From NCBI GenBank assembly GCA_947471565.1, contig CANIVT010000003.1, positions 1 to 64,000 on the forward strand: a DNA stretch of 64,000 nucleotides, read 5' to 3'. This DNA comes from Spartobacteria bacterium (GTDB taxonomy: Bacteria; Verrucomicrobiota; Verrucomicrobiia; Chthoniobacterales; UBA6821). Positions 53,117 to 62,861 of the stretch are shown here, piece after piece. The position numbers were made by a program, and so were the translations under genes. The notes below the pieces were generated by a model. That model saw nothing but the letters and a program-made list of their open reading frames with translations. It was not told the DNA's origin and did no database searches. The number at the start of each line of letters is the position of its first letter. Positions within the stretch are counted from its first letter, which is position 1.

Positions 53117-54646
53117 ATGTCCTCTCCGTCCGTCAACCCCCTCCGCGAGGGCATCGCCAACCGCCTAGCCCCCGAGCCATGCACGCTCGTCATCTTTGGG
53201 GCGACCGGGGACCTGACGCACCGCAAGCTCATCCCCGCGCTCTACAACCTGGCTGCCGAGGGGGCTCTTCCCCCTTCCGTCTCGATCATCGGCTTCGCAC
53301 GCCGGGAAAAAACCTCCGAGCAGTTCCGCACAGAACTTGAGGAGGCCGCGCGGAAATTCTCGCGCACGCCGCTCGACGAGGAACTCTGGAAGAGCTTCGC
53401 CTCCTCGGTCCACTACCATCGAAGCCCCTTTGATGATGCGGAAGGCTACCGGACCCTTGCGGCCGAGATGGACCGCCTCGACAAGGAACGGGGCACCGCG
53501 GGAAACCGCCTTTACTACCTCGCCGTCGCCCCCGACCAATTCCCCGTGATCCTTGACCACCTTAAGGCAAGCGGACTCAATCGGGCCGCCGAGGGAAGCT
53601 GGGCCCGTGTCATTGTGGAGAAACCCTTTGGCAAGGATCTCAAGACCGCCCGCGCGCTCAACGGCCTGGTCAACGAGGTCTTTGAGGAGCGCGATACCTA
53701 CCGCATCGACCATTATCTGGGCAAGGAGACCGCCCAGAACATCATGGTGATGCGTTTTGCCAATTCGATCTTCGAGTCGCTTTGGGATTCAGGCCATGTG
53801 TCCCACGTCCAGATTACCGCCGCCGAGCCGCTCGGCGTCGAGGGGCGAGCCGGTTACTACGACACCTCGGGTGCCATGCGCGACATGGTCCAGAATCACC
53901 TTCTCCAGCTCCTCACCCTCACGGCCATGGAGCCCCCCACGAGCCTCGGTGCCGACGCCGTGCGCGACGAAAAGGTCAAAGTGCTTCGCTCCCTGCGTCC
54001 CCTGCGCGGTGACGATGTCTTCCGTCATGTGGTGCGTGCCCAGTATGCACCCGGACTTATCAACGGCCAGCCCGTGCCGGGCTACCGTGAGGCCGACGGC
54101 GTCCCCAAGGATTCCGTCACCGAGACCTACGTCGCCCTCCAGGTGAACATCGACAACTGGCGCTGGGCCGGCGTTCCCTTCTTCATCCGCACCGCCAAGC
54201 GCATGCCCAAGGGTGGTACCGAAATCGCCGTCACGTTCAAGAGCGTCCCGCGAGTTCTCTTCAACAGCACCGGCGAGGGCCTCGATGAGAATGTGCTCGT
54301 CATCCGCATCCAGCCCGACGAGGGAGTCTCCCTGCGCATGAGCGCGAAGCTCCCGGGCTCCAGCCTCCGGATCGAACCGGTCAAGATGGACTTCCATTAC
54401 GGCACCTCCTTCGGGAAGGCGACCCCGGAGGCCTACGAGCGCCTTCTGCTCGACGCCATGGCGGGTGACGCGACGCTCTTTGCCCGTCGCGACGAGGTTG
54501 AGGAGGCATGGACCTTCGTTGACGGGATCGAGGAGGAATGGAAGACACGCAAGGACGACCTTGCCTTCTACGAGGCGGGATCCTGGGGACCGGCCGAGGC
54601 GGCTGAACTGGCCGCACGCCACGGCGTCACCTGGAGGCGCCTGTGA
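53117..54646 (+). CDS. zwf: Glucose-6-phosphate 1-dehydrogenase
   Basis: Zwf oxidises glucose-6-P with NADP+ at the start of the oxidative pentose phosphate pathway. The 509-residue protein has the Rossmann start VIFGATGDLTHRKL (about 25-38), the active-site signature RIDHYLGKE (about 195-203), and EKPFGKDL. It overlaps the opcA-type gene at its end (GTGA), so the two are coupled. Confidence 0.96.
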   Translation: MSSPSVNPLREGIANRLAPEPCTLVIFGATGDLTHRKLIPALYNLAAEGALPPSVSIIGFARREKTSEQFRTELEEAARKFSRTPLDEELWKSFASSVHYHRSPFDDAEGYRTLAAEMDRLDKERGTAGNRLYYLAVAPDQFPVILDHLKASGLNRAAEGSWARVIVEKPFGKDLKTARALNGLVNEVFEERDTYRIDHYLGKETAQNIMVMRFANSIFESLWDSGHVSHVQITAAEPLGVEGRAGYYDTSGAMRDMVQNHLLQLLTLTAMEPPTSLGADAVRDEKVKVLRSLRPLRGDDVFRHVVRAQYAPGLINGQPVPGYREADGVPKDSVTETYVALQVNIDNWRWAGVPFFIRTAKRMPKGGTEIAVTFKSVPRVLFNSTGEGLDENVLVIRIQPDEGVSLRMSAKLPGSSLRIEPVKMDFHYGTSFGKATPEAYERLLLDAMAGDATLFARRDEVEEAWTFVDGIEEEWKTRKDDLAFYEAGSWGPAEAAELAARHGVTWRRL

Positions 54647-55674
54647 GCTTCGTTCCCGGCATTGCGGTGCCGATCGGCGGCATCGAGAAGGAACTCGGCA
54701 GACTCTGGGAGGAGAGCGGCGACGACAAGACCCGCGCCTCGCTTATCAACCTTGCCGTCTACAACGAGAAGGAGGGATCCCTCCAAACTAACTCCGCCAT
54801 CGTGCAGGGAATCGCCGGAGAGCACGCCATGCGCGCGATCCTGATCGAGGCGGATCCCGAAGCCGAAGGAAGCTCAGCTGACTCGTGGATCAACATGCAC
54901 TGCTACCCGCGAGGTTCCAAGGGAGGAGCGGTCTGCAGCGAACAGATTTCCTTCCGCCTCGGTGGCTTAGCAGCCCGCTCCCTGCAGAGCGTGGTGTTTT
55001 CACATCTGGATTCCGATCTTCCTCTCGCACTTTGGTGGCAGGCCGACTTCCGCACCCCGGTCGACGGAAAACTCTGGCGCTGGGTCGACCGCCTCCTCTT
55101 TGACAGCAGGCACTGGAAGGATCCCGCCGCACAGTTCGCCATTGTCTCGGAGATCGCCGCCCTGCCGGAGGCACGCACCGTTCTCTGCGACCTGAACTGG
55201 GCCCGCGGCCTCCCCGTCAGGCAGGCGCTTGCGGGACTCTTCGACTCCCCCTCGGCCCTGCCCGAAATCCGTCGCATCAGATCCTTGGAGATCACCCATG
55301 CCCCGGGCTTCCGCACCACGGCTCTCCTGCTTGCGGGATGGCTGGCCGACCGACTCGGCTGGAAACTGGAAAAGTCAGGAAACTCCTTTCTGGATCCCTC
55401 GGGAGCCCCGGTGGCACTGGTACTCCGCGAATCCCCAGGGGCCAGCATTGCCCGCCTCCACGTCGTCTCGGAAGGGGCTTCCTTCGAGGTGCGCCGTGAC
55501 CCTGATTCCGAGCAATACGTCACCTCGGCCTCGGGTAAGGCGATTCCCAGTTCGGGACGCATGGTCCGTGCTCCTCGCGAGGAAACACGCGAAATCCTCC
55601 TGGCCGAACTTGCCCGGGGTGGACGCCATCCGCTCTACGCCAAGGCGATCATTTCTCTCCGGGATCTCTGGTAA
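54643..55674 (+). CDS. opcA: Glucose-6-phosphate dehydrogenase assembly protein OpcA-like
   Basis: This 343-residue protein resembles OpcA (PF10128), which promotes assembly or redox control of Zwf in cyanobacteria and actinomycetes. It has LPLALWWQADF and, further on, a W/L-rich region. GTG at 54643 lies inside the zwf stop (GTGA), which fixes the start. The family name rests on context and overall resemblance. Confidence 0.85.
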   Translation: MSFVPGIAVPIGGIEKELGRLWEESGDDKTRASLINLAVYNEKEGSLQTNSAIVQGIAGEHAMRAILIEADPEAEGSSADSWINMHCYPRGSKGGAVCSEQISFRLGGLAARSLQSVVFSHLDSDLPLALWWQADFRTPVDGKLWRWVDRLLFDSRHWKDPAAQFAIVSEIAALPEARTVLCDLNWARGLPVRQALAGLFDSPSALPEIRRIRSLEITHAPGFRTTALLLAGWLADRLGWKLEKSGNSFLDPSGAPVALVLRESPGASIARLHVVSEGASFEVRRDPDSEQYVTSASGKAIPSSGRMVRAPREETREILLAELARGGRHPLYAKAIISLRDLW

Positions 55675-55704
55675 TCAGGGGACCGGATAATCCCCTCATC
55701 TTGC

Positions 55705-55726
55705 GAAAACCCGCATCGGGATTTTC
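55705..55726. terminator. Bidirectional terminator between opcA and the SGNH hydrolase gene
   Basis: GAAAACCCG, a CAT loop and CGGG-A-TTTTC form a stem with a single bulge, A-rich on the left and T-rich on the right. It lies between the two convergent genes and would serve both strands. A weaker AGGGGA/TCCCCT stem lies just before it. Confidence 0.6.
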
Positions 55727-55738
55727 TCAGAATCTGAC

Positions 55739-56461
55739 CTACTTCGCCATCAACTTCTCGATTTCCGAGGAAACCTGCTGTCCCTGGGACTCCATTCCCT
55801 GAACATTGAAGTGGACGTTGTCGCTGTGAAGTTCAGGGTGACCCTTCATCGGGGTGAAGAGATCATCCACGACGATCCCCTGCGTTTTTACGATTTCCAG
55901 GGCAATGGCATTGCGAACTGCGATGCGCTCGTCGGAGGAACGGGGTTCTCCGGGCTTGACCGGAATGCTTTCTTTCAAGGGAGTAGTTGCAGCCCATATC
56001 AGCTTGGCCGACGTGGCATGCCTGCGGATGGTCTCCACAAGCACTGGAAAGCCGGCCCGATACTCCTCCTCGGTGTGCTGCCAGCCATGCATACCGTTGT
56101 TGAAATGGATTATATCATAATGGGAGTTATCCAGCACCATCGCGATCTGGGCAGCCAGCGTCGGATCCGATACGAAGGCCGAGGTGGCGAGACGATCCAC
56201 AAAAGCCTTCCCCTGAAGCTTCTTGCTCACGACGGGATAATACCCCCTGGTGATGGAGTCACCGATCAGCAGGACACGAGGAAGGCCTGACTTGGTCTGA
56301 TTCGGTTGCCAGATATCGCACCATTCAATAGCCTCCAGGCGCTGCTTGGAGCTGCCGTCAGGCTGGAGCTCGTCCGCAAAAACCCGCGAGGGAGTGACCG
56401 TTGCAAGAAGGATCATCGGCAACAGGAAACGAAGGATGGAATACATAGTGTAAATGTTCAT
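55739..56461 (-). CDS. Secreted SGNH/GDSL-family hydrolase
   Basis: This 240-residue protein has a signal sequence (about 6-28, ending RVFADE). The SGNH hydrolase fold follows: block I VLLIGDSITRG (about residue 66), FNNGMHGW for block III, and SDNVHFNVQG for block V, so the catalytic Ser and Asp/His are all present. Such enzymes deacetylate sugars or hydrolyse esters. It lies downstream of the alpha-L-fucosidase gene, which suggests removal of acetyl groups from fucose-containing polysaccharides. An ATG at 56446 is also possible. Confidence 0.82.
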   Translation of the reverse strand: MNIYTMYSILRFLLPMILLATVTPSRVFADELQPDGSSKQRLEAIEWCDIWQPNQTKSGLPRVLLIGDSITRGYYPVVSKKLQGKAFVDRLATSAFVSDPTLAAQIAMVLDNSHYDIIHFNNGMHGWQHTEEEYRAGFPVLVETIRRHATSAKLIWAATTPLKESIPVKPGEPRSSDERIAVRNAIALEIVKTQGIVVDDLFTPMKGHPELHSDNVHFNVQGMESQGQQVSSEIEKLMAK

Positions 56462-56489
56462 AGGGAAGGCTTTGAGATGTCGTGGAGAT

Positions 56490-57911
56490 TCAAGGCGTTG
56501 CCATGTCATGTGATGAAGCGGGGCCGGGGCTGAGTTCCAGGTTCACTATCGTATCGACCTCCTGCCGTTTGGAGGGATCAAGTTTCAAGGTGATGCCCTT
56601 TTCGTTCCGTTCGAAGACGACGGCGGCGCCGCTCAGGGTTTTTGCCGAGGCAACGGTCTTCCCGGGGATCGCCGGCAAGGAGAGAGTGTCCCCCTTGGGC
56701 CACTTCAGGATGTGGACATACAAATTGTTACCCTTTGCAGTAGTCACCCCGTAGTCGCCAGGTCGGATAGGTCCGGCCGTGGTGCCGTAGATGCTCACCC
56801 CGTTGATTTTGAGCCAATCGCCTGTTTTCTCAAGCCTATCGACCTCACGGGGATCGATTTGTCCCGTCGGCATGGGGTCGATGTTGAAGAGAAGGTTTCC
56901 CCCACCCCCGGCGCAGGAGACAAGCATCCTGATGCAATCGGCAAAGGGAACGACCTTGGTCTGGAATCCGTGCCAGGACCAGAATCCGGTGAAGGTCATG
57001 CAGGATTCCCAGTCCGTGTCGGCTTCATAAGCCCCAATTTTTTGCTCCACGGTCCTAAAATCTCCCGGAATGCCGCATCGGTCGTTGATGATGACATCTG
57101 GACGCAGGGAGCGGATCATCTTGAAGAGTTTCTTGCCTTCCCAGAGCTCGAAGGGATAACCGGGCCGGCTATCAAACCAGACGATGCGGATGTTCGGATG
57201 CTTCTCCATCAACTCACGGATCTGGTTGCGCATATACTCGTTGTATTTGCCGATCCTTTCTAGCGTGTAATCCGGGTGGTGCCAGTCGCGTTGCGAATAG
57301 TAGATTCCGAAGGGCATTCCGGCACGAGCGCTCGCCTCGGCCATCTCGCCGACGATATCTCGATGGAAGGGGGTGTTCATGACGTTGTGGTCAGTGAACT
57401 TCGTGTCCCACATACAGAATCCGTTATGGTGCTTGGTGACCATCACGATGTATTGCATGCCCGCTTTTTTGGCGGTCGCGACAATTTTGTCGGCATCGAA
57501 CATCCCGGGATAGAAGGACTTCGGCAGGTTATCGTAGACCTCCCTGGGAACGGCGGGACGGAACCATGCAAGCCACTCGTGGTGTTCCGGGATCCTGCCC
57601 ATGGCCGGACGGGGATTCTTCAGCTCGTGTTCCCCGTCGTCGTCGTAGAACTGCTTGCTCCAGCTGATCTCGCCGCACACCACGCTCGAGGGATCCCAAT
57701 GAATGAACATGCCGAACCTGGCATCCCTCCACCAATCCATCCGATTTCGACCCTCGGGTGATTTCTCAGCCCGCTTCACCTTGGTGGCATCAGCCAAGAA
57801 CCGCTCATCCTCAGCGGAGTCGTTCGTTCCTGCGCCCTGGGCGCGTAGCGCGGGATGAAGGAGGAGGGCCAAAATCAAAGCGGCGGTACGGAGGATTGGG
57901 GGGGTGTTCAT
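56490..57911 (-). CDS. Secreted alpha-L-fucosidase (GH29)
   Basis: This 473-residue glycoside hydrolase family 29 enzyme has a signal peptide (about 1-27, ending LRAQG). It then has WWRDARFGMFIHWDPSSV, DADKIVATAKKAGMQYIVMVTKHHNGF, and FGIYYSQRDWHHP. The expected nucleophile is the Asp in IVWFDSRPG (about residue 243). The C-terminal beta domain is short. It releases terminal L-fucose outside the cytoplasm. A 29-bp gap separates it from the SGNH gene. Confidence 0.9.
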   Translation of the reverse strand: MNTPPILRTAALILALLLHPALRAQGAGTNDSAEDERFLADATKVKRAEKSPEGRNRMDWWRDARFGMFIHWDPSSVVCGEISWSKQFYDDDGEHELKNPRPAMGRIPEHHEWLAWFRPAVPREVYDNLPKSFYPGMFDADKIVATAKKAGMQYIVMVTKHHNGFCMWDTKFTDHNVMNTPFHRDIVGEMAEASARAGMPFGIYYSQRDWHHPDYTLERIGKYNEYMRNQIRELMEKHPNIRIVWFDSRPGYPFELWEGKKLFKMIRSLRPDVIINDRCGIPGDFRTVEQKIGAYEADTDWESCMTFTGFWSWHGFQTKVVPFADCIRMLVSCAGGGGNLLFNIDPMPTGQIDPREVDRLEKTGDWLKINGVSIYGTTAGPIRPGDYGVTTAKGNNLYVHILKWPKGDTLSLPAIPGKTVASAKTLSGAAVVFERNEKGITLKLDPSKRQEVDTIVNLELSPGPASSHDMATP

Positions 57912-57973
57912 GAGCGGTAGGTTAAGACGGAAAGCTGCAGGCGGATCTTAAAAAAACACCCGCTTTCCTTGTT

Positions 57974-60553
57974 CTAAAATTGGGCCGGCATAGGCGCAGG
58001 GATGTTCAGCACCGGGGGGGCGGTCGGAAGATCCATCGGTCCGACCGGTTCGGCACGTCGCACCTCTTTTTCCCCGTCGGCAGGAGTGGCCGGCAGCGCG
58101 GTCGCGACCGGAACATTGGTGCCCCCCGCAGCCAGAGGATCCTTCCCGTCCGGAGTCGTTGCCCGCGCCACCTTCATGGAGGAATCGTCTGATGCGGCGT
58201 TTCGCATCGCGGGATTGACGGATCGGTAGAGGTCGTTCTGGGCCAACAGAGTCGGGGCGCTCACCGGTACCGGACGGACACGGGAGAGATCGACGGCGGC
58301 AGCCGCGCGCGGCCATTCGGCCTGATCGATCGACTTGTCATAACTACGTACCCCGTTGCCGTGAACGTCGCACTCCTGCGAAGGCATCTCTTCTTTGGTG
58401 GCGTATATCGTGGCGAGCAGCCCCTTCTCCTTGGCACAACCCTCGGCCGGAAGGAGTCCCGAAGCACGGCAAACATCGACTTTTTCCAGCCCCGAAGGCA
58501 TCGGGAGCGGAGCCGGAGGGAAGGAACCGAGCGAGGCGTTCATGACGTCCGCCCAGATCGGCAGGGCCAGATCCTTGCCGAAAGCCCCGCGATAGATTTT
58601 CGTCGGCTTGTCAAAGCCGACCCAGACCCCGCAGGTGACGGCCGTGTCGTATCCGACAAACCACGAGTCGGTGAAGTCGTAGGCCGTCCCCGGCTTGCCA
58701 GCCAGCGGGGCATTGGCGGGAATCCCGGCGCCCGCAGCGGCCTGCGCACAGGTCTTGAAGAGGGCATCCTGCAGGATCGCATGCACCTGCCAGGCCGGTT
58801 TAGGATCCATGACCAGCACGCGGGAGGGGGTGTTCTCGTAAAGGACACCACCCTCGGGATCAGTGATGCTGGAGATGGTGAAGAGTTTGGTCGGCCGGGT
58901 TCCCTTGCCCGGGAACGACATGTAGGCAAGCGTGAGTTCATCAAGACTCATCTCGCTTGAACCAAGGTAGGCATTGGCCACGTCGCGGAGCGGGGAGCGG
59001 ATGCCGGTCGCAGCGCAGAGCTTTCCCAGATCCTCAAGTCCAGTGCGGAAGCCAAGACGCACGACGGCGGCGTTCTTGCCTTGCGAGACCGCCTCGGACG
59101 AGGGCATCGGCCCCTCGTATTCGTTGTCGGCACGCTCCACGCCCCATTCCCCGAGAATTCCATTGTCCCCGCCGATCATGACGAAATGATTATCCAAACA
59201 GGCGTCGTCCACGGGCTCCCCTGGGAATATCCCCTTGGCATAGGCGGCGGCGGCAACAAAGGGCGTGAAAAGCGTCCCGGGGGGACGACGCCCCTGGACC
59301 GCCCGGTTGTATTCGCTGTGGAGAAAGTCCCGACCCCCGGCCAAGGCCAGGATTCCGCCGGTGGCATTGTCGACAGCCAGAACCGCTCCCTGAAGATAAG
59401 GGGGCGCAGGCATTATCACCGACTCGCCGCGCTGGGCAGCCTCCTCGGCTTTCCGGTTGATCTCGCGATACCTGGCGTAGGTGAGATGCGCGTAGCCCGG
59501 TTGCTTCTCCACCGCCTCCAGGCGGGTGCGCAGGGAACGTTCCGCCGCCTGAAGCAGGCGGGCATCGTAAGTGGTGCGGATCCGGACCCCCTCGTTCATG
59601 GCCTGATCGAATCCGAGCGCGGCAATCGCCTGCTGACGCACCAGGTCGATCGCATAGGAGACGCGGTTGGGATTGGTGCGCTTACGGACCGAGAGATTGA
59701 GTTCCACGGCACCCTCGTACTCCTCGCGGCTGATAAGGCGCATCTCGCGCATCCGGGTCAGGACGAAATCACGCACTTTTCGCGCACCCTTGGGATTGTT
59801 CCAGGGCGAGAGTGCGTTGGGACTCTTGAGCAGACCGGCAAGCATGGCACATTCACCGACCGTGAGATCCTTTGCGGGTTTGCCGAAATACCCTCGGGCC
59901 GCCGCCTCGATCCCGTACAGACCGCTTCCGAAATAGACTCTGTTGAGGTAGAGCTCCATGATCTTCTCCTTGGAGAGGTGATCCTCGATCCGCTGGGCAA
60001 GGAACATTTCCAGAAGCTTCCGCTTGTAGCTGCGCTCATGGAGGTCGAAGGAATTGCGGGCTAGTTGCTGGGTCACGGTGCTGGCCCCCTGCTTGACCCG
60101 CCCCTGATGCCAGTTGCTGATCGCCGCGCGGAGCACGCCGAAATAATCGACCCCATGGTGATCGAAAAAGCGGTTGTCCTCCTCGGCCACGACCGCATTC
60201 ACCATCTCCTTCGGGATCTGGTCAAAGGGGATTGGAAGCCGGTTCTGGATGAAAATCTTGCCGATCTGCACCCCGTTGCGGTCGAGGATCACGCTCGCCG
60301 ACTCCATCTTCTGGATCTTGTTGAGATCGAAGGCATCGGCCTTGGCGGAGTATTCCGAAACAAGCCACCCGTAACCCGCCAGGGCAACCGCCGCCGCAAA
60401 AAGGACCAGAAGCAACGGCGCAAGGAACCAAAACCGCAGGTACCAAGGTTTCCTGCGGCGGGGCTCCTCCTGCTCCCAACTGTATCGGTGGCGTGCGATC
60501 AGAGATCTTTCCCAAGAAAGGGGGCAAAGTGAAAGTGAAAGTGAAGGAAACAA
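57974..60553 (-). CDS. Class A penicillin-binding protein with altered transpeptidase motifs
   Basis: This is an 859-residue PBP1A-like protein: one membrane helix (about 41-62), GT51 glycosyltransferase and a transpeptidase-fold domain. GT51 motifs are intact: EDNRFFDHHG (about 125-134), QGASTVTQQLARN (about 155-167) and LYLNRVYFG. The transpeptidase motifs are not: SxxK is TLFT (427-430), SxN is GKN (492-494) and KTG is KPG (620-622). The enzyme should polymerise glycan strands but probably cannot cross-link. The C-terminus is a Pro/Ala-rich tail of about 130 residues. The start is uncertain: no in-frame ATG precedes the helix, so I gave the TTG at 60553. Confidence 0.85.
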   Translation of the reverse strand: MFPSLSLSLCPLSWERSLIARHRYSWEQEEPRRRKPWYLRFWFLAPLLLVLFAAAVALAGYGWLVSEYSAKADAFDLNKIQKMESASVILDRNGVQIGKIFIQNRLPIPFDQIPKEMVNAVVAEEDNRFFDHHGVDYFGVLRAAISNWHQGRVKQGASTVTQQLARNSFDLHERSYKRKLLEMFLAQRIEDHLSKEKIMELYLNRVYFGSGLYGIEAAARGYFGKPAKDLTVGECAMLAGLLKSPNALSPWNNPKGARKVRDFVLTRMREMRLISREEYEGAVELNLSVRKRTNPNRVSYAIDLVRQQAIAALGFDQAMNEGVRIRTTYDARLLQAAERSLRTRLEAVEKQPGYAHLTYARYREINRKAEEAAQRGESVIMPAPPYLQGAVLAVDNATGGILALAGGRDFLHSEYNRAVQGRRPPGTLFTPFVAAAAYAKGIFPGEPVDDACLDNHFVMIGGDNGILGEWGVERADNEYEGPMPSSEAVSQGKNAAVVRLGFRTGLEDLGKLCAATGIRSPLRDVANAYLGSSEMSLDELTLAYMSFPGKGTRPTKLFTISSITDPEGGVLYENTPSRVLVMDPKPAWQVHAILQDALFKTCAQAAAGAGIPANAPLAGKPGTAYDFTDSWFVGYDTAVTCGVWVGFDKPTKIYRGAFGKDLALPIWADVMNASLGSFPPAPLPMPSGLEKVDVCRASGLLPAEGCAKEKGLLATIYATKEEMPSQECDVHGNGVRSYDKSIDQAEWPRAAAAVDLSRVRPVPVSAPTLLAQNDLYRSVNPAMRNAASDDSSMKVARATTPDGKDPLAAGGTNVPVATALPATPADGEKEVRRAEPVGPMDLPTAPPVLNIPAPMPAQF
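60526..60543. repeat. Hexanucleotide microsatellite (AAAGTG) x3 in the PBP N-terminal region
   Basis: Three perfect AAAGTG units read as alternating Ser-Leu codons in the minus-strand frame of the PBP gene, just after its predicted TTG start. An ATG at 60557 is one frame off. Six-base changes would keep the frame. Confidence 0.85.
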
Positions 60554-60575
60554 TCATCCCATTCCCTATTCCCCA

Positions 60576-61760
60576 TCACCCATAACCGATTCCCTCCACC
60601 CCTTCTCCGCCGATCCAGACACCCTTGATTTCCCAGTTCGGCGAGAACCGGATCAGATCGGCCTCCTTGCCGATTTTCAAGGAACCCACCTTTTGCTCCA
60701 TCCCGAGAGATCGGGCAGGGACAAGAGAGGCCATCGCCACGGCTTCGGAGATGGTGGCGCCGGCCTGCTCCACCATGGTGCGGATTCCCGCAAAGAGAGG
60801 AGCGGTGCTTCCTGCCAGACAGCGGCCTGTCCCCTCCCCCGTCCAGGCAGCTTTTCCCCGCACGACACAATCAAGATCGCCAAGCCGGAATCCGCTCCCC
60901 TCCGGCAATCCACACCCTGCCGTGGCATCGGAAACCAAGGCGAGATGTTTCCATCCCCTCGCCTTCAGGGTCTCACGAAGCAAATCAGGCGAGACATGCA
61001 CACCGTCTGCGATGAGTTCACAGAGCATGCCCTGATTCTCGAGCGCTGCCTCGGCGAGTCCCCTGCGCGGGGGATCCGTTTTCCTGAGCGACGACATCGC
61101 GTTGTGAAGATGCGTCACCTGCGTGATTCCCGCCCCAAATCCGGCGAAAGCCTCCTTTTCCGTGGCATCGGAGTGACCTGCGCTGACAGCAATCCCGGCG
61201 CCTATCAGGAATCTAATCGTTTCCAATGCCCCGGGCAGTTCTGGGGCAAGTGTCACGCGGCGGATGACCCGGGCATACTCCAAGAGGGCGGAGGTTTCAG
61301 ATTCGCGGGGATCACGCAACTGCTTCGGATCATGGGCACCGCGCCGCTTCCGGGAAAACCAAGGTCCCTCAAGATGAATTCCGGCCAGACGGGCCATTCC
61401 CCAACCGTCTCGCCATGATTCGGTCATCCGGAGTACGGCAAGCATTTCAGGGAGAGGCGCGGCGACGGTCGTGAGCACAGCGGTGGTTGTGCCGCATCGC
61501 GCATGCGCGCCGAGTATCGTGCCGAAAGCCTCCTCCGAGGCCTCCGTAGCATCTCGGCCAACGGCCCCGTGGCAATGAATGTCAACCAGACCGGGAGCAA
61601 TAAAATCCCCACCGCAATCGATCACAGTCACTTCTGCTGCGGGTTCGTCACCCAAAGCACCGAGATCCTTGATCATCCCGTCCCGGAGCGCCAGCCATCC
61701 CGGGACGACTCCACGAGAAGGATCAAGGATCAGCTGTGCGTTACTCAGCAGAAGGGACAT
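60576..61760 (-). CDS. nagA: N-acetylglucosamine-6-phosphate deacetylase
   Basis: NagA hydrolyses GlcNAc-6-P to glucosamine-6-P and acetate, feeding recycled peptidoglycan or chitin sugar into metabolism. The 394-residue amidohydrolase has GLVDIHCHGAVGRD near the N-terminus, GIHLEGPWFS, AGHSDAT, and VSDAT, carrying the expected metal ligands and the catalytic Asp. Its stop is 22 bp before the PBP start. Confidence 0.94.
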   Translation of the reverse strand: MSLLLSNAQLILDPSRGVVPGWLALRDGMIKDLGALGDEPAAEVTVIDCGGDFIAPGLVDIHCHGAVGRDATEASEEAFGTILGAHARCGTTTAVLTTVAAPLPEMLAVLRMTESWRDGWGMARLAGIHLEGPWFSRKRRGAHDPKQLRDPRESETSALLEYARVIRRVTLAPELPGALETIRFLIGAGIAVSAGHSDATEKEAFAGFGAGITQVTHLHNAMSSLRKTDPPRRGLAEAALENQGMLCELIADGVHVSPDLLRETLKARGWKHLALVSDATAGCGLPEGSGFRLGDLDCVVRGKAAWTGEGTGRCLAGSTAPLFAGIRTMVEQAGATISEAVAMASLVPARSLGMEQKVGSLKIGKEADLIRFSPNWEIKGVWIGGEGVEGIGYG

Positions 61761-61774
61761 CCGCTGGGAGTGTC

Positions 61775-62809
61775 TCAGGGGGCGTAGCGGGTTTCGGGCA
61801 GCGATCTCAGCCGTTCGGCGGCCTGCTCAGCCGTCAGGTCGCGTTGTCCTTCGCCGAGCATCTCGTAGCCGACTAGGAACTTTTTCACCGATGCCGAGCG
61901 CAGAAGGGGTGGGTAGAAATGGGCATGAAGCTGCCAATAGGCCCCGGGATTCTCTCCCTGCTCCGGGAGAAAAGGTGCGCCATGCCACCCCATCGAATAT
62001 GGGAAGGAACACTCAAAAAGATTGTCGTAACGAATCAGAAGACGACGCATGGTCTCAGCAAGATCCGCGACATGGCTTTCCGGCAGCGATGTGAGACGGG
62101 CGACATGCTTTGTCTTCGGGAGAAGGAGGGTTTCGTAAGGCCAGAGCGCCCAATAGGGAACGACGGCAAACCAATGCTCACCCTCCACCACGATACGTGA
62201 ACGGTCACGTAGTTCCTCTGTGGCGTAATCGAGCAGAAGGGGCCTGCCATGGGCGGTCAGGTACTCTCGCTGGGAAAGATCCTCCTTGGATGGTTCTTCT
62301 GGCAGGAAGTCCCCCGCCCAGATCTGCCCGTGGGGGTGTGGATTGGAACATCCCATGACGGCACCCTTGTTCTCAAAGATTTGAACCCAACGGTTACGCG
62401 ATCCGAGGTCATTGCTTTGATCCTGCCATGTGCGAATAACCCGTACTATCTCCCCCGAACTCATCTGCGCGAGCGAGAGGTCGTGGTGGGGTGAAAAACA
62501 GATCACGCGGCACTCTCCGGAAACCTCTCGGGAGCGAAACAGGGGACTTTCTATATCCCCAACCTCCTTCTCACAAGGAGTCAGGAGCGAAGGAAAATCA
62601 TTGTCGAACACATAGGTGTCCGCGTAGGGAGGGTTTGGCTCTCCGCTGACGCGCTTGTTCCCCGGGCAAAGCGTGCAGGCGGGGTCATAAGCGGGCCGAT
62701 CCTCGGTGACTGTTTCCATCTGGCCGAGCCAAGGGCGCTGCGCACGGTGGGGTGATACAAGAATCCATTCACGCGTGAGCGGATTCCATCGGCGGTGGGG
62801 TCGGAGCAT
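61775..62809 (-). CDS. galT: Galactose-1-phosphate uridylyltransferase
   Basis: GalT exchanges UDP-glucose and galactose-1-P in the Leloir pathway. The 344-residue HIT-superfamily enzyme has [16 protein letters not shown] at the start, CTLCPGN for the first zinc/iron region, and the catalytic [11 protein letters not shown] (HPH) near residue 165. [11 protein letters not shown] follows. It lies 14 bp before nagA and 52 bp after galK. Confidence 0.95.
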   Translation of the reverse strand: MLRPHRRWNPLTREWILVSPHRAQRPWLGQMETVTEDRPAYDPACTLCPGNKRVSGEPNPPYADTYVFDNDFPSLLTPCEKEVGDIESPLFRSREVSGECRVICFSPHHDLSLAQMSSGEIVRVIRTWQDQSNDLGSRNRWVQIFENKGAVMGCSNPHPHGQIWAGDFLPEEPSKEDLSQREYLTAHGRPLLLDYATEELRDRSRIVVEGEHWFAVVPYWALWPYETLLLPKTKHVARLTSLPESHVADLAETMRRLLIRYDNLFECSFPYSMGWHGAPFLPEQGENPGAYWQLHAHFYPPLLRSASVKKFLVGYEMLGEGQRDLTAEQAAERLRSLPETRYAP

Positions 62810-62861
62810 GGCTCATCCAAGCGGATTGAGGTCCCCTGTTGAAGGCGAAAGAAGCCCGGGT

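Noticed and set aside
54903-55562. 219-codon minus-strand frame across opcA
   Set aside because: It is antisense to the OpcA-like gene, whose start is fixed by overlap with zwf.
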